In this document: one piece after another, positions 1-6,823 of the stretch | How positions within the stretch are numbered: position 1 is the stretch's first letter | Layout of the letters: each line of letters begins with the position of its first letter | DNA from: Bacteroidia bacterium | GTDB taxonomy: Bacteria; Bacteroidota; Bacteroidia; NS11-12g; UBA955 | Direction: 5' to 3' | Assembly (NCBI GenBank): GCA_023228875.1 | Contig: JALOAG010000027.1 | Coordinates: 1-10,683, forward strand | DNA: 10,683 nucleotides | Notes under the pieces: model-generated | Database searches by the model: none | What the model saw: the letters and a program-made list of their open reading frames with translations, nothing else | Told to the model about the DNA's origin: nothing | Program-made: the position numbers and the translations under genes

Positions 1-43
1 AGCTAAGATGGATACAATTTCATCCTCTTTATAGAGATGGTGT

Positions 44-120
44 GCGCTCGTAGCTCAGCTGGATAGAGCACTGGTTTGCGGTACCAGCGGTCACACGTTC
101 GAATCGTGTCGGGCGCACCA
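44..120 (+). tRNA. tRNA-Arg (anticodon GCG), target of the element
   Basis: A complete 77-nt cloverleaf can be folded by eye. The acceptor stem is GCGCTCG with CGGGCGC (one G-U pair), the D stem GCTC with GAGC, the anticodon stem CTGGT with ACCAG around the loop TTGCGGT, and the T stem ACACG with CGTGT around TTCGAAT. The discriminator is A and the CCA tail is encoded. The anticodon in loop positions 34-36 is GCG, which reads CGC arginine codons. The element is integrated in the 3' half, and because its att core carries the same sequence the tRNA is restored intact. Only 43 bases upstream are visible, so its promoter cannot be judged. Confidence 0.96.
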
Positions 121-154
121 TACTTAAACTCCCTCAACAACGAACTTTCAAAGA
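74..154 (+). repeat. attL core, 81-bp direct repeat overlapping the tRNA 3' half
   Basis: This stretch matches 10120-10200 in 80 of 81 positions; the first 57 bases (74-130) are identical and the only difference is C131 versus T10177. It begins at the 3' side of the anticodon stem and runs 34 bases past the tRNA CCA end. Strand exchange by tRNA-targeting tyrosine integrases usually takes place in the anticodon or T-arm part, which lies within the identical block. Confidence 0.95.
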
Positions 155-190
155 CTTTTATAAACTAACTTTATTTTTAAGAATTGAATT

Positions 191-214
191 ATTCCCACTT
201 TTACTCCCACTTTT
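191..214 (+). repeat. Integrase arm-type site, left copy
   Basis: This is an exact 24-bp copy of 9994-10017 in the same orientation. It contains two tandem copies of TCCCACTTTT at a 12-bp period. In the excised circle the two 24-mers would sit on opposite sides of the att core, as arm-type integrase sites do in attP. Confidence 0.75.
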
Positions 215-278
215 GTTTGTTATAATTTAAGAGAAAATTTTAAAAAAGAATGTGTGTACTTTAGTTAGTTACTTTTGT

Positions 279-470
279 TTATATTTGAATATCATCATAT
301 TTACTTGATATTTGCACTATGTCTATGAGTGTTTGTCTATCCATTTTTAAGCGTAATTTTCTTATAGCTTGTTTGTAAGTCTGTTCGGCTATTGACTTGC
401 TAATCCCTAGCGTTTCGCCTATCTCTCTAAAAGTTGGCATCTGATTAGACTGTGATTTCGGTTTCATCAT
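279..470 (-). CDS. Small HTH protein resembling sigma-70 region 4
   Basis: This 63-aa protein is the last gene of the head operon and overlaps the protease end by 26 bases. Residues 11-43 read as a helix-turn-helix of the sigma-region-4 kind: TFREIGETLGISKSIAEQTY is followed by KQAIRKLRLKM, close to the region 4.2 consensus in which REIGE-LG-S-E-KALRKLR recognises the -35 element. The remainder is a short acidic tail. It lacks region 2, so it is not a full sigma factor. It could act as a DNA-binding regulator of late genes or of a helper promoter, which is inference. No good ribosome site precedes Met1; a start at 440 (Met11), four bases after the protease stop, would give 53 aa and still keep the HTH. 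Translational coupling to the protease is likely. Confidence 0.7.
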   Translation of the reverse strand: MMKPKSQSNQMPTFREIGETLGISKSIAEQTYKQAIRKLRLKMDRQTLIDIVQISSKYDDIQI

Positions 471-912
471 AAGCTGGATTTACTACGATACTAATATCTG
501 TCAATGTTTCAAACTCATGTATAGTTCTAATCATCTCACGACCGTATGGAGTCCATGAGTCACTCTTAACTACAAAACTAAATGACATTTTATTCACATC
601 GTCTCTTTTAATCAGTTCGATAATATCCGCACCTCTTGAAGTTTTAGCTACATCAAGATTAAACTCTAAACCTCTCTCTGTTGCTATGAGTTGTAAAGTG
701 CCACTCTCTGTACTCCCTAAAACATCTTGCGCATCTCTTGAATGATTAACTACTGCAATAACAAGCGGATTGCTTTCAAGTACATTGTAAAATGCCTCTG
801 GCTCTATTATTTCTCTAAAACCGCCTATATCTTTTGACAACTTATTAACGGGTGCAGCTAATCCGCTAATCTTATAATCTTCTATTGTAAACTCGCAAAC
901 ATTGCATCTCAT
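445..912 (-). CDS. HK97-family prohead protease (peptidase S78)
   Basis: At 155 aa this is the usual size for an HK97 gp4-like maturation protease, which cleaves the capsid delta domain and itself inside the prohead. The motifs are clear: the early ISGLAAPVN strand, GGFREIIEPEAF at about 30-41, VVNHSRD with likely catalytic His57, KMSFSF with likely nucleophile Ser110, and DISIVVNPAY near the C-terminus, the conserved ending of this family. The start at 912 has an AGGAG site a few bases upstream, inside the portal gene's end, and the gap to the portal stop is 2 bases. In most HK97-type phages the protease is directly followed by the capsid gene; here it is followed by a small HTH gene and the end of the element. 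Confidence 0.93.
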   Translation of the reverse strand: MRCNVCEFTIEDYKISGLAAPVNKLSKDIGGFREIIEPEAFYNVLESNPLVIAVVNHSRDAQDVLGSTESGTLQLIATERGLEFNLDVAKTSRGADIIELIKRDDVNKMSFSFVVKSDSWTPYGREMIRTIHEFETLTDISIVVNPAYDETEITV

Positions 913-914
913 TT

Positions 915-2006
915 TTACGCTCCTATTTGTTTTGGTGTTGGCTGTGCAACTGTTGGTGTTCCAGCAGGTGCGAATAGTTTATCTTCGCCTTTTATCTCTT
1001 TGTAGTTTAATCTTAATCTTGCCTCGTTTGGTGTCAAGATTCCACCTGCTACCGCTGATGTCAAAGTATTAATCTTTTGTTCAAAACTTCCCTCTATAAA
1101 CGAGCTTGTATCAAAACTCATATTAGCAGTTAATTTAAGATTAATTTCCTCTTTAATGCTGTTTAAAAGTGGGCTAATTGTCATCTTTAAAAATTGAAGA
1201 TTTGCTTCGACTGCATTTGAGTATGTCGCTAAACTATTGTCAAGCATTGAAACGGGTAAATTAAATATCTGAGCGATTTCTTTAAGTGAGGCTTGTTTAA
1301 GTGCCACTAAATCACTATCTACTAAACTATTAACCGCTTTGAGTTCGTGTAATTCCATACCATCTGCAAGTACTGGCACCGCTCCGCTGTTCTTAGTTCC
1401 TTGATATGCTGTTTTAAATGCAGTTTTTAATTCATTGATTGCATCTTGTTTGAGGTTTTTAAGTGTACTAATCCACAAACTAGGTCTTGAAGCATTAACT
1501 AAGTAGTTACCCTCGTATTCACTCATCGCCTTAACTCTACTAAATGAGTTTGTGAAATTACTTAGTGAGCTGTAGCCGATTTGTCCTAAATTGTCTTTAG
1601 ATATGTTTTTGAAGTGAAGCATATTTTCTGGATAGATTTTTTCTGCTCCATGCTGATAATATACGATATTCATATAATCTTTGTCGTACATCATTGTTAC
1701 ATTTTTCGGGTCAAGTAGTTTATAAATACCTTTACCCTCAATCTTTGCAAAACTATTTCCATGAAGTAGAATATTTTTAGTGATTGTATTCGTCCATGTA
1801 AATAGACTCATATTACTTTGAGGCTCACGACCTAAAGGGCTGTTTTCTTGCGTTGCACTTGCTACCGCATTACTAATCATTGAAACGGCACTAAATACCG
1901 CTGGTATATTCATAGCATCGCCATTTGTCAAGTCATCAAAATAACTGCCTACTGTAGTAGCTGAATAGCTGCGTATCTCTTCTTTTTTCTTAAACATTTT
2001 AAACAT
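915..2006 (-). CDS. Phage portal protein, HK97 gp3 family
   Basis: Forms the dodecameric ring at the single portal vertex through which DNA is packaged and to which the connector rings bind. Family marks are NIPAVFSAVSMISNAVA near residue 33, ILLHGNSFAKI near 79, the LDPKNV and MLHFKNIS strands, and the C-terminal block with IAQIFNLPVSMLD followed by AVEANLQFLKMTISPLL. I place the start at 2006 (363 aa) because AAAAGGA lies 5 bases upstream of that ATG, whereas the longer frame to 2030 has no such site and would overlap the large terminase. The protein is slightly short for the family; the segment between the ISNAVA helix and the HGNSFAKI strand looks trimmed. The ribosome site overlaps the terminase stop region, so the two genes are probably coupled. 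Confidence 0.94.
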   Translation of the reverse strand: MFKMFKKKEEIRSYSATTVGSYFDDLTNGDAMNIPAVFSAVSMISNAVASATQENSPLGREPQSNMSLFTWTNTITKNILLHGNSFAKIEGKGIYKLLDPKNVTMMYDKDYMNIVYYQHGAEKIYPENMLHFKNISKDNLGQIGYSSLSNFTNSFSRVKAMSEYEGNYLVNASRPSLWISTLKNLKQDAINELKTAFKTAYQGTKNSGAVPVLADGMELHELKAVNSLVDSDLVALKQASLKEIAQIFNLPVSMLDNSLATYSNAVEANLQFLKMTISPLLNSIKEEINLKLTANMSFDTSSFIEGSFEQKINTLTSAVAGGILTPNEARLRLNYKEIKGEDKLFAPAGTPTVAQPTPKQIGA

Positions 2007-2016
2007 AATAATCCTT

Positions 2017-3558
2017 TTATATAATTGCAAAACTTACGAGGTCATCGTCATAAGCCGCTAAATCTTTCTCTGCTAAATAAGCCGCCATTGCAAGTGCCAC
2101 CGCTGTATCAATTTTTGAATTTTCACTTCTCTTCATAAGCTTTTTATTTCCTGCTGGGTCTTCTATTACGATACAGTTTGAGAGTCCATAACCTAATAAA
2201 AAGTTTCCATTATGTGCGATTTTCTTCTCATAAATCATATTCTCTAAAGCTGATACATAACTCGTAAACGAAATAAATCCTTGTCGTAATTTTTCAACGG
2301 GTGCGCTGTAACCTTGCTTGTCAAATTCTCTTTGTATCTCATTCCATTTGTAGGTATCTACTCCGATATTAACTACATCAAAGTTTGTTAATATGTCTAT
2401 GAATTGAGCCGCCATAAATTCCCAATCAAAAGTAATACCTGGACTAAGAAGTAAGTGTTCTTTTTTATCCATGCTTAATGCTTGTAATGGTACTTTTAAG
2501 CGTGTTGCATTATCTTCTAAACTATCTTTTGCGCTGAATGTGTACGGTAAAGCTTTGTAATCATCTGCGCCAACTCTCACAACTACTACTAAACTTGTAA
2601 GGTCATATCTGCCTAAAGATAAATCTATGCCTACGACTGCTGGAAGTCCGTAATAGTCTGAGTATTCAAAATCTTGTTTTATAGCTCTCCAATCACTCGC
2701 TTGAATGAAGCTTTTATCTGCTGAGATTTTTTGATTCATCATAAAATTTAAGAAGTGTGCTTTTTTACTTGGTATGTTCTTAGCTTGTTCTGCATAAGCT
2801 CTCATACTATCAACTGATAAAAAGTGTCCTAAAGCTGGGTTTGCAAGTTTCCATATCTCTGGGTCGTCCATGAGTCCAGCGTGTCCCTCTGGTGCTGTGT
2901 AGTAGATACAATATACACTTTCATCAAGATTGTCTTTGTACTGCTCTATCATTTGATTAAAATAGTAAGTATCTGATGCGCCAATAGTTGAGATATGAAT
3001 ACACAAACTATCATCATAAGCACCCTGAGAACTCATAAGGCTCTCTGGGAATGCTGAGTCTTCTTTGAGATTTGCAGTTTCATCGTGTACATAAAAATAT
3101 AAACTTCTACCTAAAGCATTTGAGGCATCGGCACTTAAAGCGGTAAACTCACAACCATTTGACATATTGATAATAAGTTTTTTAGAGTCAATTATCTTTA
3201 ATCTTGTTTGTAGTTCTGGGCTAAACATAATAAATTTTTTCATAAGATTATAAATAAGTGCCGCTTGGTCACGACTTCTTGCACCTGATGCGATTTGTGC
3301 GTTTGGCTTTGCAAGTCCTTTTACTGCCATTAGTGCAAGTAAAATGATTGCTATTGTCGTACTCTTTGCGTTTTTACGTCCTAAACTCATCAAAGCTAAC
3401 TTAACTACTCTTTTACCGTTTCGTGTCTTAAATACCTCTCTAATGAAGTCTATTTGATACGGTATAAGCTTTATATCTTCGCCAACTTTTGCACCCTCTG
3501 GCACTTTCAAGCTTTGAGCGAATTTGATAATCTTATCGGCTATTGAGTAATCGTACAT
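2017..3558 (-). CDS. terL: Terminase large subunit (ATPase and nuclease)
   Basis: The 513-aa motor protein cuts concatemeric DNA and pumps it through the portal. The N-terminal ATPase carries a Walker-A-like loop GRKNAKST at 60-67, preceded by the hydrophobic KLALMSL strand, and a Walker B strand ending in the Asp159-Glu160 pair of LYFYVHDE. A coupling-motif candidate follows in STIGAS near 190. The C-terminal RNase-H-like nuclease has GIDLSLGRYDLTS with Asp312 and a final helix with Asp484 in KIDTAVALAMA. This matches the HK97/P27-partnered Terminase_1 type. Length is slightly under the common 540-570 aa but no motif is missing. It starts one base after the small-subunit stop without an obvious own ribosome site, implying coupled translation. 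Confidence 0.95.
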   Translation of the reverse strand: MYDYSIADKIIKFAQSLKVPEGAKVGEDIKLIPYQIDFIREVFKTRNGKRVVKLALMSLGRKNAKSTTIAIILLALMAVKGLAKPNAQIASGARSRDQAALIYNLMKKFIMFSPELQTRLKIIDSKKLIINMSNGCEFTALSADASNALGRSLYFYVHDETANLKEDSAFPESLMSSQGAYDDSLCIHISTIGASDTYYFNQMIEQYKDNLDESVYCIYYTAPEGHAGLMDDPEIWKLANPALGHFLSVDSMRAYAEQAKNIPSKKAHFLNFMMNQKISADKSFIQASDWRAIKQDFEYSDYYGLPAVVGIDLSLGRYDLTSLVVVVRVGADDYKALPYTFSAKDSLEDNATRLKVPLQALSMDKKEHLLLSPGITFDWEFMAAQFIDILTNFDVVNIGVDTYKWNEIQREFDKQGYSAPVEKLRQGFISFTSYVSALENMIYEKKIAHNGNFLLGYGLSNCIVIEDPAGNKKLMKRSENSKIDTAVALAMAAYLAEKDLAAYDDDLVSFAII

Positions 3559-3559
3559 A

Positions 3560-3961
3560 TTAATCTAATAAGCCGTCAAGTTCTGATTTTTCTTCATCGA
3601 GTGGATTTGTTTTTGCTCCATGTCGCACTCTTGAACTTGGCGCAATACCTAACTTTTGAGAGGTCGTGCTTAATGCTCCCGTAGCTTTTGAGATAATGCC
3701 TACTAATCTGTTACCCTCTGCCGTTGCTAGGTCGTACTCTTCTAATTGTTTATATGCACCGTCACTAATAATTTTTAGTTTGATATACTCCATAATAAGA
3801 GTTCTATCACTCTCTATAAAATAATCTGGTTTCATGCTTTTAACAACTTCATTCCATATTTTAAGCTCGGCAGCTCTTAACTTATTTAATGGTTTCAAAT
3901 ATTCTTTTTGAAATACATTTTCATCGAGTTTGTTCGTTGTTACTTCTTTTTTTCGTGCCAT
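3560..3961 (-). CDS. terS: Terminase small subunit, P27 family
   Basis: This 133-aa protein is the DNA-recognition subunit that selects the packaging site and delivers it to the large subunit. The family signature is the block ending in LSTTSQKLGIAPSSRVR at about residues 97-113, preceded by LRAAELKIWNEVV and a helical middle. The C-terminus is acidic and short. It is preceded by a strong AAAAGGAGAG ribosome site 6 bases upstream of the ATG and lies directly downstream of the HNH gene. The 68-base gap between them contains inverted repeats proposed as a packaging site. If this is a cf-PICI, the protein should recognise the satellite's own site and so exclude helper DNA from the small heads. 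Confidence 0.92.
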   Translation of the reverse strand: MARKKEVTTNKLDENVFQKEYLKPLNKLRAAELKIWNEVVKSMKPDYFIESDRTLIMEYIKLKIISDGAYKQLEEYDLATAEGNRLVGIISKATGALSTTSQKLGIAPSSRVRHGAKTNPLDEEKSELDGLLD

Positions 3962-3999
3962 GTTGTTTCTCTCCTTTTACATTTTATAAATTTGTTGTG

Positions 4000-4062
4000 A
4001 TTGGGGTCGGTGTAGCAACTCATCCCCAATTATTCAAAACGACGGGGGGATAGTTTGTTCCC
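4000..4062. other. Candidate cos/packaging site: GC-rich inverted repeats between HNH and terS
   Basis: ATTGGGG at 4000-4006 pairs with CCCCAAT at 4024-4030 across a 17-base centre, and a second pair, GGGGA with TCCCC, lies at about 4045-4062 inside the 3' end of the HNH gene. The stretch is strikingly G/C-rich against its AT-rich surroundings. In HK97-like cos phages cos lies exactly here, between the HNH gene and the small terminase gene. The position is established for those phages; the exact cut cannot be read from sequence. The repeats could also be an RNA hairpin between the two genes. Confidence 0.45.
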
Positions 4063-4413
4063 CACGACTTCCATACCTAGCAATAAGCTGTCTAAATCTT
4101 CATCTAGGATAAATCCATCTATACCACGACTAAACTCTCTTCCTGAGTACTTAATCGAGGCATAATCACTCTTAAAGTGTTCGTGTGCGTTTCTATTGTC
4201 GTAATGCTTTGTAATGTCTGAATGGCATTGAGTACAAACACTAAAAAGATTGTCTGTATCAAAAAAATCATCGTATGCTTTGGCTGGTATGCAATGATCT
4301 ACCGTAGTAGCGACCTTGATAACTCCTACATTCTGGCATCTAATACAAAGAGGGTGTTGTCTTAACACTTCTAAGCGTATTGTCTTCCATCTGTGAGAGT
4401 CATAAGGTCGCAT
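4030..4413 (-). CDS. HNH endonuclease, packaging-associated (HK97 gp74-like)
   Basis: This 127-aa protein has a full HNH core with a structural zinc site: Cys23-x-x-Cys26, then TVDHCIPAK with Asp39-His40, Asn55 in DTDNLFSVC, and Cys60-x-x-Cys63 followed by His64. Proteins of this type next to the terminase genes are known to help the terminase cut at cos. The N-terminus RPYDSHRWKTIRLEVLRQHPLC is also typical of the family. The C-terminal 45 residues after the HNH core are acidic and not recognised. The start lies 4 bases past the capsid gene stop with AAAAGG upstream. Its placement immediately before the small terminase gene argues for cos-type rather than pac-type packaging. Confidence 0.92.
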   Translation of the reverse strand: MRPYDSHRWKTIRLEVLRQHPLCIRCQNVGVIKVATTVDHCIPAKAYDDFFDTDNLFSVCTQCHSDITKHYDNRNAHEHFKSDYASIKYSGREFSRGIDGFILDEDLDSLLLGMEVVGNKLSPRRFE

Positions 4414-4417
4414 AGTA

Positions 4418-5521
4418 TTAAGCCTTTTGGATTAAGTGCTTAACTGCTGCTGGATTAAGAAGAGTACCATCAAAACGAGCTGATGCTTTGTAACCTATTT
4501 CATTAGTCTCTTGATACAGTTCGTTAAACTTGAATAGTGAGATACCCTCAATATTTCTAACAATATACTTGCTAAAGTCTCCAAACAGTACCGCTTTAAG
4601 TCCTGCTGTCATATCTGGCATGAATGGGTTTACTATGATAGGCTTATCGTGTAGTGTCTTACCTTTCACTAAATAGTTACCTTGTCCATCTTTTAGCTTA
4701 CGAACTTTTAAGAGTGTAGCTTTGTTCATCATATAAGAACCATTATCACCATAAGCATCATCAAGGCTAAACTGTAAGTCTAGTAGCTCGTCGGCTGTTA
4801 CTGCTGTTGTAGCTGCTGCTGTGAGTCCTAGAGTAGTTTGAGTAATGATACCACTTGGTTCTGTTGTACCTGCTCCGATAGTCATATCTTTGTTAAGCTT
4901 ACGTGCGATACGTTCTGAGAGTGCATCTATTACAATCTGTTCAATGTTTACCGCTGAGTCTTTTACTAACTCATTAGATATTTTGATGATACCTGAGTCG
5001 TAAACAAAAGCACCGAGATTAATTGAGCCGAATACAACATCTGGTCCACTTCTGCGGGAATCAGTCTCACTTTTAATTACTGCCTCGTTTGCTGTATCAT
5101 CCATTGTAGGATAAGATAAATCTCCACCCGTTGAAGTTGTGATACCTGAAGCCGCCGCTAACATTCCGCTATAAGCTTTCATACCTTTAATTACTTGATT
5201 AGATACTTGACTTCCTACTGTGAAAGCTCCCGAAGCATTTGTTAAAGTGCTTTGAGTTCTTACCTCTTCACCTTTCAACCATGAACGGAACTCGCTCACT
5301 GCATTATCTGAATGAACCTCGATTGCTGTCTCAACTGATAAAGCTCTTGCCTCTTCGATACGGTTAATCTCTCCGTCAATCTCTTTCACTCTTGCTGATG
5401 CTGAGTCAAAGTTTCTTTTTTCTTCGTCTGTCATACCTTTACCAGCTGCACGTTCTGTACCTGCAATAGTACTCATTGTTTTTGTGAGAGTCTCTCTCTC
5501 TGCTCTAAGTTTTTTTAACAT
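4418..5521 (-). CDS. Major capsid protein, HK97 gp5 family
   Basis: The 367-aa shell protein begins with a coiled-coil delta (scaffold-like) region at about residues 1-68, rich in charged heptads (LKKLRAERETL, RVKEIDGEINRIEEA). The capsid fold follows: GAFTVGSQVSNQVI near 98-111, SYPTMDDTANEA at 136-147, an E-loop region to about 170, and the diagnostic GAGTTEPSGI at 216-225. The C-terminus, SARFDGTLLNPAAVKHL, is also typical. Protease cleavage would be expected in the linker around residue 88 by analogy with HK97. AAAAGGA precedes the ATG. The protein should form the satellite's own head, probably small, because the element is only 10 kb. Upstream are the closure and connector genes, unlike the usual order. 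Confidence 0.96.
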   Translation of the reverse strand: MLKKLRAERETLTKTMSTIAGTERAAGKGMTDEEKRNFDSASARVKEIDGEINRIEEARALSVETAIEVHSDNAVSEFRSWLKGEEVRTQSTLTNASGAFTVGSQVSNQVIKGMKAYSGMLAAASGITTSTGGDLSYPTMDDTANEAVIKSETDSRRSGPDVVFGSINLGAFVYDSGIIKISNELVKDSAVNIEQIVIDALSERIARKLNKDMTIGAGTTEPSGIITQTTLGLTAAATTAVTADELLDLQFSLDDAYGDNGSYMMNKATLLKVRKLKDGQGNYLVKGKTLHDKPIIVNPFMPDMTAGLKAVLFGDFSKYIVRNIEGISLFKFNELYQETNEIGYKASARFDGTLLNPAAVKHLIQKA

Positions 5522-5533
5522 GTTCTAATCCTT

Positions 5534-5851
5534 TTAAAATTGTTCTTTACATAGTAATTCAAAAGAGACATTTTTCTCATCTTTATTTATTACCGCTGTT
5601 ATGTTGAATATGCGCCCATCGAATAAAACCCTATCATTTGGCTTTATATCTGTGACATATCGCATAAAAACTTTGTGTGTGGTTTCGTTTACGATTGCCG
5701 CACCGCTTATGATGTCTTTGCCACTTATCGGATTTACAGATGCTCTCTGTGTGGATAATGTCGCCCACTCCTGAATCACCTCACCAAAGTCATTCGTAGT
5801 TTCTGAATATCTTTGTATAACTATTTGATGTCGTAAATCTCCCGCTCTCAT
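5534..5851 (-). CDS. Head closure / head-tail joining protein (SPP1 gp16, HK97 gp7-like)
   Basis: This 105-aa protein starts MRAGDLRHQIVIQRYSETTNDFGEV, whose RAGDLR-I-Q-DDYGE pattern is the hallmark of the phage head-tail joining family. The middle TLSTQRASVNPISGKD and the closing region with DRVLFDGRIFNITAVINKDEK complete the beta-barrel pattern. The protein forms the ring below the connector that seals the filled head and offers the docking face for a tail. In a satellite that borrows tails this is the piece expected to match the helper's tail. Its ATG overlaps the connector stop (ATGA), so translation is coupled. Confidence 0.88.
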   Translation of the reverse strand: MRAGDLRHQIVIQRYSETTNDFGEVIQEWATLSTQRASVNPISGKDIISGAAIVNETTHKVFMRYVTDIKPNDRVLFDGRIFNITAVINKDEKNVSFELLCKEQF

Positions 5852-6117
5852 ATAACTACACTCATTTCCATATCAAGCAAAAATTTAATTCCCATCGGTA
5901 ACTCTGTAATATTCAAAGTGATTTCATTTTCTCTGAATGAGTACCATGTACCAATAAGAAGTAATTTAGCTTGTTCATGCGATTTGTTGAGATTGTTATA
6001 AGTTGAGTGAGTATACGAAGCGATTGAGTGTTCTGCTGCATCTGAGTAGTGAGTGATTAATGTATCATCTAAGCTATGCTCTACATATAAATGCTGCTTT
6101 ATGATTGATAGCTCCAT
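5848..6117 (-). CDS. Head-tail connector, gp6-like
   Basis: The 89-aa helical protein begins MELSIIKQHLYVEHSLDDTLI, then HYSDAAEHSIASYTHST, and ends with a helix after LNITELPMGIKFLLDMEM. This is the pattern of HK97 gp6/SPP1 gp15 connectors: L-E-K-HL-I-DDTLI followed by A-A-I-Y-G. It forms the first ring below the portal. Slightly under the family length of 95-110 aa, but both ends are recognisable. AAAAGGGGAG lies directly upstream of its ATG, the strongest ribosome site in the element. It is the first gene of the head operon and follows a 256-base non-coding gap with promoter-like sequence. Confidence 0.83.
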   Translation of the reverse strand: MELSIIKQHLYVEHSLDDTLITHYSDAAEHSIASYTHSTYNNLNKSHEQAKLLLIGTWYSFRENEITLNITELPMGIKFLLDMEMSVVI

Positions 6118-6373
6118 GTTCTCCCCTTTTAATGTCAGATTGTAATATCTGAATTAATTAATATAATTATAGCCTTATTTAAGATAAAAAGATAGCATTT
6201 TGTAATGTATTATAAGTTGTTTGTCATATTTTAGTTATAATTGATGATTTTTCTTTGCAATTTGTCATTATATTTGATATAATATGAATGTTTAGGGGGC
6301 TGATAACCCTCTTTTCACTCCTTTATTTGTATAAGCTTTTTGTTTATGCGCCTCTCTTAGTTGAGAGGTACAA
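6118..6373 (-). promoter_or_regulatory. Intergenic promoter region of the head operon
   Basis: On the minus strand a perfect TATAAT lies at 6214-6209, giving an expected start near 6202 and a leader of about 85 bases. There is no good -35, which is usual for Campylobacterota; upstream AT-rich tracts contain two ATGACAAA copies. An inverted repeat, TCAGAT 6135-6140 with ATCTGA 6147-6152, lies between the promoter and the connector start and may be an operator. Further right, CCTCTC 6351-6356 pairs with GAGAGG 6363-6368 just after the 119-aa gene, a possible terminator hairpin although no clear U-run follows. No gene is visible here. Confidence 0.5.
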
Positions 6374-6733
6374 TCAGAAAGTAGTAATTCTCACTCTTGG
6401 TTTTAAATCTGACACTTTCATTACTAGCTTCTCTTTTTCTTTGAGAATATGCTTATAAAGTTCTTTTTTGCTTCCTACAAAATCAAAATTTAACTCCATA
6501 GTGCTATAGTCTTCATTAAAAATAAAAACTTTGCCCGTTTGTGTACATTGCAAAATTGCATGAACTTTTATAGCTTCATAATCATCTGCTGCATCTGCGC
6601 AATAAAGTCCTTTTGGCTCTGATAGTAAAATCATGTCAATATGGTCGCCCTCTGCTGTTGTGAGATTAATACTTCCATTTTTAGTGATTGCATCTTGCAA
6701 CTGTTTTTCAAATTCTGCTCTGATATTTTTCAT
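6374..6733 (-). CDS. Unknown 119-aa protein upstream of the head operon
   Basis: I do not recognise this protein. It is soluble, acidic in the middle (GLYCADAADDYEAIKV) and lysine-rich at the C-terminal helix (ELYKHILKEKEKLVMKV), with several short beta-type strands such as MILLSEPK and GKVFIFNED. No membrane segment, signal peptide or metal motif is seen beyond two scattered cysteines. AAAAAGGACA lies 9 bases upstream of the ATG, so the start is good. It sits alone between the 22-bp repeat pair and the head-operon promoter. A role in replication control, in capsid size or in helper interference would all fit the position, but nothing in the sequence selects among them. Confidence 0.75.
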   Translation of the reverse strand: MKNIRAEFEKQLQDAITKNGSINLTTAEGDHIDMILLSEPKGLYCADAADDYEAIKVHAILQCTQTGKVFIFNEDYSTMELNFDFVGSKKELYKHILKEKEKLVMKVSDLKPRVRITTF

Positions 6734-6757
6734 CTTTTTTTGTCCTTTTTATTGTAA

Positions 6758-6779
6758 ATGTGTTCATTAGCCGATGTCA
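6758..6779 (+). repeat. 22-bp direct repeat, copy 1
   Basis: Identical over 22 bases to 6824-6845, with a 66-bp period, beginning ATGTGTTCATT and ending AGCCGATGTCA. TTAGCC inside it (6767-6772) also pairs with GGCTAA at 6788-6793. The location between the HTH-bearing 235-aa gene and the next gene suits an iteron of a replication origin or a repressor operator. Confidence 0.85.
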
Positions 6780-6823
6780 TAATATAAGGCTAACATTAAC
6801 CCCTAGAGGCACCTATTTTAGGC

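Noticed and set aside
191..214. CRISPR-like repeat from the TCCCACTTTT units
   Set aside because: Only two tandem units with no spacers of regular size; placement near att cores explains them better as integrase arm sites.
220..225. TATAAT on the plus strand as a promoter into the element
   Set aside because: It would drive antisense RNA through the protease gene; such hexamers are frequent in this AT-rich sequence and there is no supporting -35 or gene.
915..2030. Longer portal start at 2030
   Set aside because: It would overlap the large terminase end and has no ribosome site; the ATG at 2006 has AAAAGGA at proper spacing.
6290..6315. AGGG...CCCT hairpin with a T-rich plus-strand tail as a terminator
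   Set aside because: The stem is only four pairs and no plus-strand gene precedes it; on the minus strand no U-run follows.
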